The notes beneath the pieces are model-generated. The model had not been told where the DNA came from, did no database searches, and saw nothing but the letters and a program-made list of their open reading frames with translations. The translations under genes and the position numbers were made by a program. From Caccoplasma intestinavium (lineage in GTDB: Bacteria > Bacteroidota > Bacteroidia > Bacteroidales > UBA11471), in assembly GCA_018715885.1 (NCBI GenBank), contig DVKT01000022.1, forward strand, positions 1 through 64,000: a DNA stretch of 64,000 nucleotides, given 5' to 3'. This document shows positions 1 through 8,704 of this stretch, one piece after another. The stretch's first letter is position 1. Every line of letters begins with the position of its first letter.

Positions 1-358
1 AACGGCGTAATATATAACCTTTCTGTCTAAGTTCAGGGACAGTAGCCTCTCCATAACCGAATCCCAAAAAATCGTCCCATTGCTTTGTAGAGAATGGGAA
101 ATGGGCAAACTTCAAGTGTAATTTACGTGTAGCCCAATAATATCCATCTATCCAATTCGCCATTTGATGTCCGATTCCGGCACCGGGATTAGGGCGTGCT
201 CCATAATAAATATCTCCCGTCGGTTCATAAAACCTCTTTGGGTGAAACAAATAATGCCAATACGACCGATAAATATATAGATATACAGGTGTTGATTGCA
301 ATAATCTCACCAATTTATACCAAATCTTATCGTATACTTTCTGTTTTGTCAGTTTCAT
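1..358 (-). CDS. Partial glycosyltransferase-like protein of the capsule locus (5' end only)
   Basis: An open frame starts with ATG at 358 and stays open for 119 residues to the left edge, so the C-terminal part is missing. The ATG directly follows the TAG stop of the upstream glycosyltransferase with no gap, which indicates translational coupling in the capsule operon. The visible part begins with a basic and aromatic stretch and then has a glycine-rich motif, PGAGIGHQ at residues 58-65. This resembles the GxGNQ-type sugar-nucleotide loop of fucosyltransferase-like GT-B enzymes; that comparison is an inference from a short motif. Its position next to a GT2 enzyme and a flippase supports a role in repeat-unit assembly. 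It could also be another polysaccharide-modifying enzyme. Confidence 0.6.
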   Translation of the reverse strand, partial: MKLTKQKVYDKIWYKLVRLLQSTPVYLYIYRSYWHYLFHPKRFYEPTGDIYYGARPNPGAGIGHQMANWIDGYYWATRKLHLKFAHFPFSTKQWDDFLGFGYGEATVPELRQKGYILRR

Positions 359-1381
359 CTAATTTATATTCAATTTTTTTACTGCAAAATAATATAATGG
401 AAAAGAGTAGCGAAACAAAAACCATTCTATCTTTTTCATTTTAGAGAAAAATTCCGGCATAAGTTTTATTTTAGATAGACTCAATAACCGATTCTTCAAT
501 GTACTTATAAATTGTTTGTCAAAAAAAGATTGGTTTTTGTAAATGAATCTCAAAGATTGCAGACCAACTGAAACAACAATATTTTGCATTTTACAAAGCA
601 TCTCATGGTATTCCTCATGCGATAAAGTAAACTGGTAACGTTCCCACCGGGCTGTATTACGATCAATAGTTTTTTTTACTAACGATGCTTTGTCTATGGA
701 ACTACAAATGCTTCCCTCACGATGTAAATAATAGTAAAATTCCGAATTTATATAAATTGAAGATGATGCATTGTGAAAAATAAGATGCATAACCGATAAG
801 TCTTCGTCCAACCCTCTTCCTTTGGGGAATTGTATATTATCAAATAACTTTTTTCGATATATTTTATTCCACATATAAGATTGCCATTCTTTATCATCAA
901 GAATCTTCAAAACTCCGGATATTTTATTATATATTTGATAATCAGAAGTAATTTTGTCGGTAATTCTATGCTTGTATTCTATTTGTGATTCGTTACCGTA
1001 TGTATGTATGTATGTATCGCAAACACCACATTGTGCTATATCTGCTTTACTTTCAATCAGATCTTGCGTCATGATGGAATACATATCGGGGTGAACCCAA
1101 TCATCTGCATCAACAAAAGTTACAAAATCTCCCTCGATATGTTTTAAACCGATTTCCCGACTAGCAGATGAACCATGATTTTCCTGATGGATTACTTTTA
1201 CACGACTATCGACTTTTGCATATTGATCGCATAAAATGGGGGTATCATCTGTACTTCCATCATCGATTAAAAGAATCTCTACATTAACGTATGTTTGCTT
1301 TATCAGCGATTCGATACAACGGGGTAAAAAAGATGCTACATTATAGCACGGAACAATAATAGACAGCAAAGGTTTATTCAT
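359..1381 (-). CDS. GT2-family glycosyltransferase with tetranucleotide repeat tract
   Basis: This 340-residue protein has the GT-A fold signatures of family 2: an N-terminal SIIVPCYN strand, DDGS at residues 40-43 (nucleotide binding) and DADD at 91-94 (metal-binding DXD). It should transfer a sugar from a nucleotide sugar to the lipid-linked capsule repeat unit at the inner face of the cytoplasmic membrane; the sugar cannot be predicted. The start overlaps the stop of the upstream flippase gene by 4 bases (ATGA), so the two are translationally coupled. Codons for residues 123-128 are built from five tandem ATAC units (GTAT on the plus strand, 998-1017); gain or loss of one unit would shift the frame. 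The present copy is in frame and looks intact. Confidence 0.9.
   Translation of the reverse strand: MNKPLLSIIVPCYNVASFLPRCIESLIKQTYVNVEILLIDDGSTDDTPILCDQYAKVDSRVKVIHQENHGSSASREIGLKHIEGDFVTFVDADDWVHPDMYSIMTQDLIESKADIAQCGVCDTYIHTYGNESQIEYKHRITDKITSDYQIYNKISGVLKILDDKEWQSYMWNKIYRKKLFDNIQFPKGRGLDEDLSVMHLIFHNASSSIYINSEFYYYLHREGSICSSIDKASLVKKTIDRNTARWERYQFTLSHEEYHEMLCKMQNIVVSVGLQSLRFIYKNQSFFDKQFISTLKNRLLSLSKIKLMPEFFSKMKKIEWFLFRYSFPLYYFAVKKLNIN
998..1017. repeat. Tetranucleotide microsatellite (GTAT)5 inside a glycosyltransferase gene
   Basis: Five perfect tandem copies of GTAT lie within the coding region of the GT2 glycosyltransferase (ATAC on the coding strand). Because the unit is not a multiple of three, slippage by one unit would truncate the protein. 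Such tracts switch surface-glycan genes on and off in several pathogens; that role here is inference. Confidence 0.9.
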
Positions 1382-2916
1382 ATCTTATTTTGATATTTAT
1401 TTTTTAATTTCAATATAGCCTGTTTCTCTTCACTGGATAGAAAAAAGAAATTTCCTACGATATAAGTTACAACAACTATTATGGATATGTATATCCACTT
1501 ATAGTAAATATCTATATCTAACAAATATTTAAATAAATAGCCACAGGCAATAGCCATTATCGTAGGAACAATACACGGTACGAAAACGAGTTTTATCCAT
1601 TGATTTATTTTACATTTTGTATATAGATGCAATGTATACAAGGTTGAAACTCCCATAAATACCCCCCAACATAGTATCCATATTATATATAACCAATAGG
1701 GTGGGAGAGAAAAGTAAAAAGCTATGTATGTTAAAGGTATGGGTAATATATATAATATAGCCTTGATTTGCATAAATAATTTTATACGACCATAGGCTAA
1801 TATAGCAGATTGTTGGCTTATGGTAAGATTTTCGACAAGCGTTCTTGTTATTTGTAACTGACAAAATAAGGCTGCATATTGGGGAATATTTTTACCACTA
1901 TTTCCCAACCAGATATTCATAATCGAATCCATTTCGACAATAGCAGGCAAGCCCAATAAAGCCATAAGGATATAGGCGGCTTTGCTACTATAAAATGAGG
2001 TATTAATAAGTTTCTCTCTATTGTTTTCTCCTGCACTCTTTCCAATCACCGGATTGACAGCTTTTAATAAATTGTTGGAGAACGCTTGTAATTGTCCACA
2101 CAACTGATTACCAACCCCTTGTGCTGCATTTAAAGTGGTCCCCCAAAAATGATTCAGTACAATACCTAATCCGTATTGACTACCAATAGCTGTAATAGAA
2201 GACATCGAATTCCATCCGGCAAAGCCGGTCATTTCTTTCATGAGAGAACGGTCGAAATAACGACGGGGAGATAATACACACTCCGCATATTTGCGATGGC
2301 AGTATATTCTCATGATCGAGAGTGTAATAAGTGGTATGGCCGCCATAAGTATGCCATACATGATAAGTTTATCGCTTGTCGTGTATACGACAACAAATGC
2401 AACCGACAATTTCAACAAAGATTCAATAATACCGACAATGGCATAATACCTCATGTTTTCATGGGCATTGAGCATCGCATCGTAGGGAACACTCATGACT
2501 GTAAACATCGTGCTGACAATAAGACTACCATACACGACTTGTGCTGCAAATATACGATCGGCTGGAATATTCAGTACTCCATTAAAGAATATATATCCTG
2601 CACACAATAGTACCACACCGACAATAACAGAAATCCCGGCATGCAGAATGATGCTGATATTGAATATCTTTTTTTGTTTCTCTTTATCTCCTTCGCCCTC
2701 GGTGTAGGACATGAACCGCTGCGTCGCTCCGGCCATCGCCGCATTCAGGAATCCCAACATGGCAATAGCTCCGCCCACAATATTGAAAATACCGAAATCG
2801 GAAGTTCCTAGACTATTGAGTATGAGACGGGTCGTATATAACGAAATGAACATCGTAATGCCCATTTTCGCATACAGGTAACCGGTATTTTTTGCAACTC
2901 GTGCAGCTGTCGACAT
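1378..2916 (-). CDS. Wzx-like polysaccharide flippase (MATE/PST superfamily)
   Basis: This 512-residue, highly hydrophobic protein has about 12-14 predicted membrane segments and resembles lipopolysaccharide/O-antigen flippases of the oligosaccharidyl-lipid exporter group. It is expected to move undecaprenyl-linked repeat units across the inner membrane. The frame is open to an ATG at 2997, but the added 27 residues are basic, lack similarity to the family, and are encoded by an interspersed repeat. I therefore place the start at 2916 (MSTAARVAKN), where the first conserved helix follows. Its 3' end overlaps the downstream GT2 gene by 4 bases. Upstream, 391 bp of mostly repeats separate it from wzz, so it may need readthrough or its own promoter. 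Confidence 0.85.
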   Translation of the reverse strand: MSTAARVAKNTGYLYAKMGITMFISLYTTRLILNSLGTSDFGIFNIVGGAIAMLGFLNAAMAGATQRFMSYTEGEGDKEKQKKIFNISIILHAGISVIVGVVLLCAGYIFFNGVLNIPADRIFAAQVVYGSLIVSTMFTVMSVPYDAMLNAHENMRYYAIVGIIESLLKLSVAFVVVYTTSDKLIMYGILMAAIPLITLSIMRIYCHRKYAECVLSPRRYFDRSLMKEMTGFAGWNSMSSITAIGSQYGLGIVLNHFWGTTLNAAQGVGNQLCGQLQAFSNNLLKAVNPVIGKSAGENNREKLINTSFYSSKAAYILMALLGLPAIVEMDSIMNIWLGNSGKNIPQYAALFCQLQITRTLVENLTISQQSAILAYGRIKLFMQIKAILYILPIPLTYIAFYFSLPPYWLYIIWILCWGVFMGVSTLYTLHLYTKCKINQWIKLVFVPCIVPTIMAIACGYLFKYLLDIDIYYKWIYISIIVVVTYIVGNFFFLSSEEKQAILKLKNKYQNKI

Positions 2917-2977
2917 CTTGGAATTATATCGTCTAAGAGATTTTTTATTTTGCTTTCGCTCCGTTCTGCATTCTTGT

Positions 2978-3282
2978 CTGTCATTCCGAATGAACATGAG
3001 GAATCTCCAACCATTTGTTTGAGATTCTTCTCTTCACTGCGTTTCGTTCAGAATGACATACTTTCAGGAGATTCTTCGGGGTTTCACCCCTCGGAATGAC
3101 ATCATACCGCGAGGGCGGCAACCCTTTGTCATTCCAAACGCATGTGAGAGATCCCTATGTCATCCCGAACCCGCCACAAGCGGTGTGAGGGATCTCTTGC
3201 CATACGTTCTCTTGGCGGGAGATACTTCGCTACGCCCGGCATGCCATACGTTTCGGCAAGGGATTCTTCGACACGTCGGGAT
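2978..3282. repeat. Cluster of degenerate inverted and direct interspersed repeats
   Basis: The gap between wzz and wzx (2917-3307) holds no credible gene. It contains at least five degenerate copies of a roughly 30-45 bp element. Copies in one orientation read TGTCATTCCGAA...GAGGAATCTC (from 2978, 3127 and 3157). Copies in the opposite orientation read GAGATTCTTC...GAATGACA (3021-3058 and 3067-3103). Their right-hand end has two direct copies of TGCCATACGTT (3198-3208 and 3242-3252). Opposite-facing copies can pair into long hairpins. Such REP-like elements are known as interspersed non-coding repeats in bacterial genomes; here they may modulate readthrough inside the capsule operon (inference). 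Confidence 0.75.
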
Positions 3283-3307
3283 AGGAAAACCGAAAGATAT
3301 AGGGCGT

Positions 3308-4438
3308 TTATTTTTCTTTGAATAAATCTTTGGTCTTACCCCACAGTTCTTCTCCAAGGAGTTTCCAGCCAGCTGTAAGAATTATTGCTACGAATGTAAC
3401 AGCCATCAAAATCATCTTACGACTCGTACCCGATGGTTGAAGTGGGACAGTGGCCGGTTCGAGGACAGCAAAAGCTGGTTTGGCCTCTTGCATCTTGGTC
3501 TGTGTCATTTGCAGTTGAGAGGCTACCTGACTATATATTTGATAGGCCAAGTTCACTTCATTTTCCAGTCGTGTTTTTTCTATTTCTACGCTTTGCAAAG
3601 CGATATTTTTATTGGCATCGAGAAAAACGGCCAATTTTTTTTGTAACGCATAGTATTCTTCTCTGCTGCTTTCACACATTTTAGACAGAGAAACACATTG
3701 GTCCTTGGCTTTGGCGATACGATAATTTATAAAATAGGTTTGCAGCTTTTGTACGACCGAGTCGGCAACGATAGCGGCCACCAGAGGGTCTTGCATTGTA
3801 ACCGACACAGTAGTTATCGCCGTCTTACTATCGACTGTTGCAGCTACCATACTTTTAATAGTTGCTACTTTTTGAGCTTCTTTTTCTGTCAACTGAAAAG
3901 GTCTACGAGAAACACTCGTAGATACCTCATCGTCGCTATCTTTTGTAAACCATGATTTTACCCAGCCCACAACCATTCCGGGAGAAGAGAGGATATAGCT
4001 CCACCACGGAGATTTTTGCTCATCGAGATATGCAACAAGGGTTGTGTCGAGTGAATTATCGATCGTCTGCACCCGCACATCGAAAAGTCCCAAAACAAAT
4101 GGGGTAGAGGCAACTATATCGGACGAAAGGGATACATTGAGTGCATCGGATCCTCCACTTGCCGTACTTCCACCTAAAAATGAGGAAGCAAGACTGGCCA
4201 GTCCTCCGGCCGACTTACTCTCATCACCCATTTCTGGCGAAAGCGTAACAGCCACGGTATATTCTTTGGGCATACTCAATGCTATGACAATACCCAAGAC
4301 TACACCGATAATAACAGACCACAGCAAGGCTTTACGAGCAGCAATAAGTTTGCGCAAATATCCCATCCAATCGATTTCTACCTCGTCATTTTCCGAGGAG
4401 TTCAATTCGGGACTTTTATATGATTCTTTTTCAGACAT
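3308..4438 (-). CDS. Wzz-type chain-length determinant protein
   Basis: This 376-residue polysaccharide co-polymerase has the expected two-helix topology: a short cytoplasmic N-terminus, a membrane helix around residues 38-56 followed by a proline, a large periplasmic domain with a coiled-coil stretch (about 240-320), and a second membrane helix near residues 342-360 with a basic tail. No C-terminal tyrosine-kinase domain is present, so it is the Wzz/PCP1-like form and not the Wzc form. It should set the polymer length made by the Wzy polymerase, which is not in this window. It lies 68 bp downstream of the wza-like gene in the same direction. Confidence 0.9.
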   Translation of the reverse strand: MSEKESYKSPELNSSENDEVEIDWMGYLRKLIAARKALLWSVIIGVVLGIVIALSMPKEYTVAVTLSPEMGDESKSAGGLASLASSFLGGSTASGGSDALNVSLSSDIVASTPFVLGLFDVRVQTIDNSLDTTLVAYLDEQKSPWWSYILSSPGMVVGWVKSWFTKDSDDEVSTSVSRRPFQLTEKEAQKVATIKSMVAATVDSKTAITTVSVTMQDPLVAAIVADSVVQKLQTYFINYRIAKAKDQCVSLSKMCESSREEYYALQKKLAVFLDANKNIALQSVEIEKTRLENEVNLAYQIYSQVASQLQMTQTKMQEAKPAFAVLEPATVPLQPSGTSRKMILMAVTFVAIILTAGWKLLGEELWGKTKDLFKEK

Positions 4439-4506
4439 AAATTCATTCCTTTAAAATACATTATTCTATTCCCACTTGTATGGAGAAATTTTTCCAATGG
4501 CAAATA

Positions 4507-6897
4507 CTATTTTACCAAGTTGGCTATCGTTGCGGCCATCGTTCCTATAGAAGATACTGCCGATAACGAGGACAAAACATTTCCCCAGTTGGCTTGCCGT
4601 TGACGTTTATTGGGGACAATGATTTCGCAACCGGGTTCAACGAGATTTTTCCCACGTCGCTTCACCGCAGCTATTTGTCCGTTCATATAAATAATGTATT
4701 TCTTATTCTTTTTAGCTACCTGATTGTAGCCTCCTGCCTGACCTATATAATATTTCACATCTTTTCCCTGTTTATAGGAAACGACATTGGGTTGCATGAC
4801 GGCACCGTTTATTCTTACCGTATTGTTATATTTCGGTACGACAACAACATCGCCTTCCCGCAATATGATGTCGGCATCACTACCGGGAGCTTTTAATGCC
4901 GCTTCAAGGTCTATACCGACCGAAAAAGTCGAATCGACCTTGATTCCCAACGAATCGACCCTTTCATCGCCCATCTGCCGACGCAACAAAACAACGACAT
5001 CTTGCATTCTTTGCAATTCATTGGCATTGGCCCTGCGTACAAGCTTGGCTCCACGCACATAAGCAAATTGGGTCGTACCACCTGCTTTCTTTACCAAATC
5101 GCTGATACGTTCGTCTTTCGATGTCAAGGTATATGTGCCGCCATAAAGAATTTCCCCGTTAATAGCAACGTTTTTCTGTTCACTGTATGCCGGGCTGCGC
5201 CGCACGTATACGTGATCATAAGGTTGAAGAACAAAGCCGGGTTCTCCATCGACGACAAAACCGTCTTTTAACGAGAATGTGAACATTTCGCCGATTTCTT
5301 TCGTGTCTTCCGCACTTGTCGGATTCTTTATCCGACGGGCAACATCGACACGTACCAGCGATGCCGATTCTTTCAGCCCGCCCGCTGCTATGACAAGGTC
5401 TTCGAGCGTCATATTGTCGGCATAAGGGTAAGTACCCGGAGCAATGACTTCGCCGGCAATCTCTACATCACCCCAATCATTGATATCATGAATACTCGGA
5501 ATAAATAAAACGTCGTTGCGTTGTAAAACAATATCGGGAATCGTTCCGTTGATAAGGGCGGCTACATCGATCTGTTTCACTTCCCGGGTCATGTTATCCC
5601 GCAAACGATACAATACGGCTCGGGTTGTAAAGGCGTCATCGGTCAGACTGTCGGCTCTGGCGATAAGAGCTTTTACCGTATTCACGTTGTCGTTGAGTTC
5701 GTATATTCCGGGACGATACACGGCACCGCGTATTTCGAGTTTATTTGTAAATCTGTCGAGAATAGCTTCGGCCGTAACCATGTCTCCATCGGAAAGTCTG
5801 TACGATCCATAGTCTTTATCATCTATCGTATTGACTTGATACTCTTTCCCATTTTGACGCACCATGCGAAGACTTTTGGTATAGGCATCGCTGGTAAAGC
5901 CGCCGGCATATCCGATCAGGGTCTCCACCGTTTCTCCATTCTTCATCTCATAGCGCATCGGACGTTTTACATTGCCCGAAATTTGTACGAGCGATTCGTA
6001 TGTAGGAACGATTACCACATCTCCTTCTTCAAGGCGTATATCATCTTGGGTTCTTCCGTGCATGATAAAATCATAGACATCGATAGTCGCCATTTTTTTT
6101 CCATTACGCACAAGTTGCACCTTACGTAAACTACCTATATCATTCACGCCTCCTGCCCGGTACAATGCATGAAATACAGTCGAAAAAGCCGACAACGCAT
6201 AAGTCCCGGGTTGTACAACTTCTCCCATTACATTGATTTGTATGGTACGTGTATTACCCAGTGTAACCCGTATCTGGTTATTGGTGTCGGAGTAAATTTT
6301 GCGTAACTCTTTCGTCAGAAAATCTTGTGCCTTTTCTACCGTCATACCGCTCAGATAGAGAGGCCCGAGTTCTCCGATATTGATAGTCCCGTCGGGCGAT
6401 ATCTGTTGTCGTATGGTATTTTCACTGGCGCCCCAAATATCGATAATGACTTCATCTCCGGGGCCTAATCGGTAATTCGGAGGAGTGGCGATATTTATAC
6501 TCGGCTCGAATGTAAGATTTCTGGTATTGAAAATATTCCGGCCGAACACTTGATCTTCTTGCACAACATCTTCGGATTTCGGATTATTTTCCATCAATAC
6601 CACACTATCATCTCCTACCTGTTCCCGCAAACGGGCTTCGGCCTTGGCTGTTCCCGAAATATCGTCTGTTGCCGTATTGTTTTGTTTGTCATAAAGCTCC
6701 TTGACTCTTCGGGCTTGCTCCTCGGTTACTCCTTTTCTCGCCAGTTCTGTTGCCAGTACCCGCTGATCTTTTCCTTCTTTCAAGCCCTGCTTTACGTATT
6801 CCAACACCTGCGTATCGCTCATACTTTGTGCCGCGACAGGCAATGTACCCATGCAGCAGAGCATTATAAATAATGTTTGAATAAAAAGTTTTCTCAT
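4507..6897 (-). CDS. Wza-like polysaccharide export outer-membrane protein with multiple SLBB domains
   Basis: This 796-residue secreted protein has a signal peptide (about residues 1-23, cleavage near VAA-QS). The polysaccharide-export domain begins at YRLGPGDEV (residues 142-150). A series of SLBB beta-grasp domains follows, marked by repeated G-x-V-x-x-P-G-x-Y units, then a C-terminal hydrophobic segment. It is expected to form the periplasmic/outer-membrane conduit for capsule export. It is longer than enteric Wza (about 380 aa) because of extra SLBB repeats, which is usual in Bacteroidota. No lipobox cysteine is obvious after the signal peptide. It lies 40 bp downstream of the UpxY-like gene. 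Confidence 0.93.
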   Translation of the reverse strand: MRKLFIQTLFIMLCCMGTLPVAAQSMSDTQVLEYVKQGLKEGKDQRVLATELARKGVTEEQARRVKELYDKQNNTATDDISGTAKAEARLREQVGDDSVVLMENNPKSEDVVQEDQVFGRNIFNTRNLTFEPSINIATPPNYRLGPGDEVIIDIWGASENTIRQQISPDGTINIGELGPLYLSGMTVEKAQDFLTKELRKIYSDTNNQIRVTLGNTRTIQINVMGEVVQPGTYALSAFSTVFHALYRAGGVNDIGSLRKVQLVRNGKKMATIDVYDFIMHGRTQDDIRLEEGDVVIVPTYESLVQISGNVKRPMRYEMKNGETVETLIGYAGGFTSDAYTKSLRMVRQNGKEYQVNTIDDKDYGSYRLSDGDMVTAEAILDRFTNKLEIRGAVYRPGIYELNDNVNTVKALIARADSLTDDAFTTRAVLYRLRDNMTREVKQIDVAALINGTIPDIVLQRNDVLFIPSIHDINDWGDVEIAGEVIAPGTYPYADNMTLEDLVIAAGGLKESASLVRVDVARRIKNPTSAEDTKEIGEMFTFSLKDGFVVDGEPGFVLQPYDHVYVRRSPAYSEQKNVAINGEILYGGTYTLTSKDERISDLVKKAGGTTQFAYVRGAKLVRRANANELQRMQDVVVLLRRQMGDERVDSLGIKVDSTFSVGIDLEAALKAPGSDADIILREGDVVVVPKYNNTVRINGAVMQPNVVSYKQGKDVKYYIGQAGGYNQVAKKNKKYIIYMNGQIAAVKRRGKNLVEPGCEIIVPNKRQRQANWGNVLSSLSAVSSIGTMAATIANLVK

Positions 6898-6937
6898 TGA
6901 TTGACTTTTTTAATGATCCGATTTTGATTTATCTGTT

Positions 6938-7495
6938 TTATTCCGAAATAAGTTCCTCGCACCATGTATAGCTCACTTTGAGCAAGGCGGCACTCCCATT
7001 TACTTCTATGGCAATATAATGTTTACCTCCGTAACGTAAAAACTTTCCCGTTATACCGTATAACGGACCATTTTTGATAATACGAACAGTGGTAACTTTT
7101 TTATCTTTAAGTTTTTGAGGGTCAATAAATCGAGTTCCTTGAATAGAGGGGTCTGTGGCTCTCATAAAATTCTGCATCTCCCGTTCAGGAACAATACAAT
7201 AATCATCTCCCGCACGTTCTCTCTTCAAAAAATAGATAGGATAGGGGGATTCTTTCATAAGACGCTTACACCAGTTTTTGTCATAAATATGATGCACAAA
7301 AAGTAAATTATGTATGGCAGGAACTAATACATGCTCGCAATGGGAGGTATCTGTTCCTGAATTTTGCAATTCGTACATCATGGGGATATAAAATTCTATT
7401 TGTCGTTCGCGGAGAAATTGGGCAATCAGAAGTTCCTTGTTGTAATTAGTCTGTAACGGTAGCCAGACAAATTCTTCTTTTTCTCCATTTTTCAT
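6938..7495 (-). CDS. UpxY-family NusG-like capsule antiterminator
   Basis: This 185-residue protein is a NusG paralogue. It has an N-terminal NGN-like domain (WLPLQTNYNKE, then a hydrophobic core with FYIPMMYE and LLFVHH) and a C-terminal KOW-like segment (GPLYGITGKFLRYGG). In Bacteroides the first gene of each capsule locus encodes such a protein, which prevents premature termination in the long leader of its own operon. The gene is promoter-proximal here as expected. The UpxZ partner, which inhibits other loci's UpxY proteins and normally follows upxY, is absent: the next gene is wza-like. The family assignment is firm; locus-specific antitermination is inferred. Confidence 0.88.
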   Translation of the reverse strand: MKNGEKEEFVWLPLQTNYNKELLIAQFLRERQIEFYIPMMYELQNSGTDTSHCEHVLVPAIHNLLFVHHIYDKNWCKRLMKESPYPIYFLKRERAGDDYCIVPEREMQNFMRATDPSIQGTRFIDPQKLKDKKVTTVRIIKNGPLYGITGKFLRYGGKHYIAIEVNGSAALLKVSYTWCEELISE

Positions 7496-7830
7496 TCTAT
7501 ATTTGGGTTACGTTTAAATTGTTTTTTGTATATACCTATCTTTCTTTCGCATCGGTTATCCTATTGCGAATCAAATAGTTCTTACTAAATAACATTCCTC
7601 GCAATTCTCTACTTCCGTATAGAAAAATCTTTTCCACAGCCGCAAAAGAAGAAGAATGTACTCCACAAAAATAGGCATTTATTGATAATAGACATATAAA
7701 TATATTCACTTAATCATTTTAGTTAACACATTTTTGCAAACAAAAAATTTCACTTTCGTGGTATCACATCATTTAAAAAGAATCTGTAGAGATACAAGAA
7801 CAAATCCACATCTGGGAATGTTAGATAGCT
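7496..7830. other. Divergent intergenic region between capsule and fimbrial operons
   Basis: This 335 bp AT-rich stretch separates the divergent upxY and fimbrial operons and has no credible gene. On the minus strand an exact -7 box TATTTTTG (7673-7666) sits about 170 bp upstream of upxY, which would leave a long leader suited to UpxY action. A matching -33 TTTG at the usual distance is not present. On the plus strand a TTTG at 7733-7736 lacks a correctly spaced TAnnTTTG. No inverted-repeat pair of the kind that flanks invertible Bacteroides capsule promoters was found. Confidence 0.45.
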
Positions 7831-8697
7831 ATGAACTTCACAAGAAGGCATAAAAAAGGTACTATGACAAAATACAAGGATTTTATACCTCATACCAAGT
7901 ATAAATATTCTATTCTAAAATATTGTAATAGAAATATAACATATCGAAAAATATCTAATTTACTGATTTATAGATATATAGTAATTATATGGTACATAAT
8001 AGAACCCATTTCTCTACAAGCCCAACAGACATTATCCGTACCTATTTATAGAAACTTACAAAGTTATTCCGAAATGAAATTATCTGCCGATACAGGCTTC
8101 TATAAAACCGATTTGTCAGCAGGAAATATAATGATTCCTGTACATGGTGTCGACACATGGGAAAAAAAACAATCCCGACGACTACATTGGAACCTCAAAA
8201 CAAATATTTTATATGCAGCAACATCGACGCCTAATCTCGGTTTGGAGATAAGTTGGGGGACACGATTAAGTTTCAATATGACCGGAGGATACAATCCGTG
8301 GAATCGCAAGGGAACAAAAGGTGATAATGATAAAATTGTGCATTGGCTCATGCAACCGGAACTGAGGTATTGGTTTTGTGAACCTATGGCCGGGCATTTC
8401 ATCTCTATCCATGTCATTGCAACTCAATATAATATTGGAGGCCATAAGTTTTTTCGAATTTTCGATTCTGACCATAGGTATGAAGGTTGGGGGATAGGTG
8501 GAGGATTCTCATACGGATACAGTTGGATATTATCAAAAAGGTGGTCTATCGAAAGTTACTTAGGATTCGGTATCACACAACTAAACTTCGATAGATTCAA
8601 TGGTAAATACTGGTGTTGCAGCAAATCCGAGCATGCAAAAAGAACCTATTTCGGCCCTACGCAAATAGGTATTTCTTTGGTTTACTGTATTAAATAA
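7831..8697 (+). CDS. DUF3575 protein of fimbrial operon (predicted secreted/outer-membrane beta-barrel-like)
   Basis: This 288-residue protein matches the DUF3575 pattern seen at the head of Bacteroidales fimbrial operons: a WNLKTNILYAATSTPNLGLE strand pair, GYNPW, and a PELRYWF motif followed by alternating hydrophobic strands. A long basic N-terminus precedes a hydrophobic segment (about residues 46-62) ending in LQAQQ, a plausible signal-peptidase site. The start is uncertain: ATG at 7831 is used, but ATG at 7864 (12th codon) would leave a shorter, still long n-region. The molecular role is unknown; co-occurrence with fimbrillins suggests assembly or anchoring at the outer membrane. It ends 7 bp before the next gene. 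Confidence 0.75.
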   Translation: MNFTRRHKKGTMTKYKDFIPHTKYKYSILKYCNRNITYRKISNLLIYRYIVIIWYIIEPISLQAQQTLSVPIYRNLQSYSEMKLSADTGFYKTDLSAGNIMIPVHGVDTWEKKQSRRLHWNLKTNILYAATSTPNLGLEISWGTRLSFNMTGGYNPWNRKGTKGDNDKIVHWLMQPELRYWFCEPMAGHFISIHVIATQYNIGGHKFFRIFDSDHRYEGWGIGGGFSYGYSWILSKRWSIESYLGFGITQLNFDRFNGKYWCCSKSEHAKRTYFGPTQIGISLVYCIK

Positions 8698-8704
8698 GAA
8701 AACT

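Noticed and set aside
2917..3357. Short open frames within the repeat cluster upstream of wzx
   Set aside because: They run across inverted repeats in both directions, have no family resemblance and no start context. The same applies to the 27-codon extension of wzx.
7733..7769. Promoter for the fimbrial operon at the TTTG near 7733
   Set aside because: No TAnnTTTG stands 19-21 bp downstream; TTTCACTTTCG is too close and imperfect. The true promoter was not identified.
7496..7830. Possible invertible promoter for the capsule locus
   Set aside because: No convincing inverted-repeat pair flanks the -7-like box, and no recombinase gene is nearby. A single AAACGTAAC stretch near upxY has no mirror copy.
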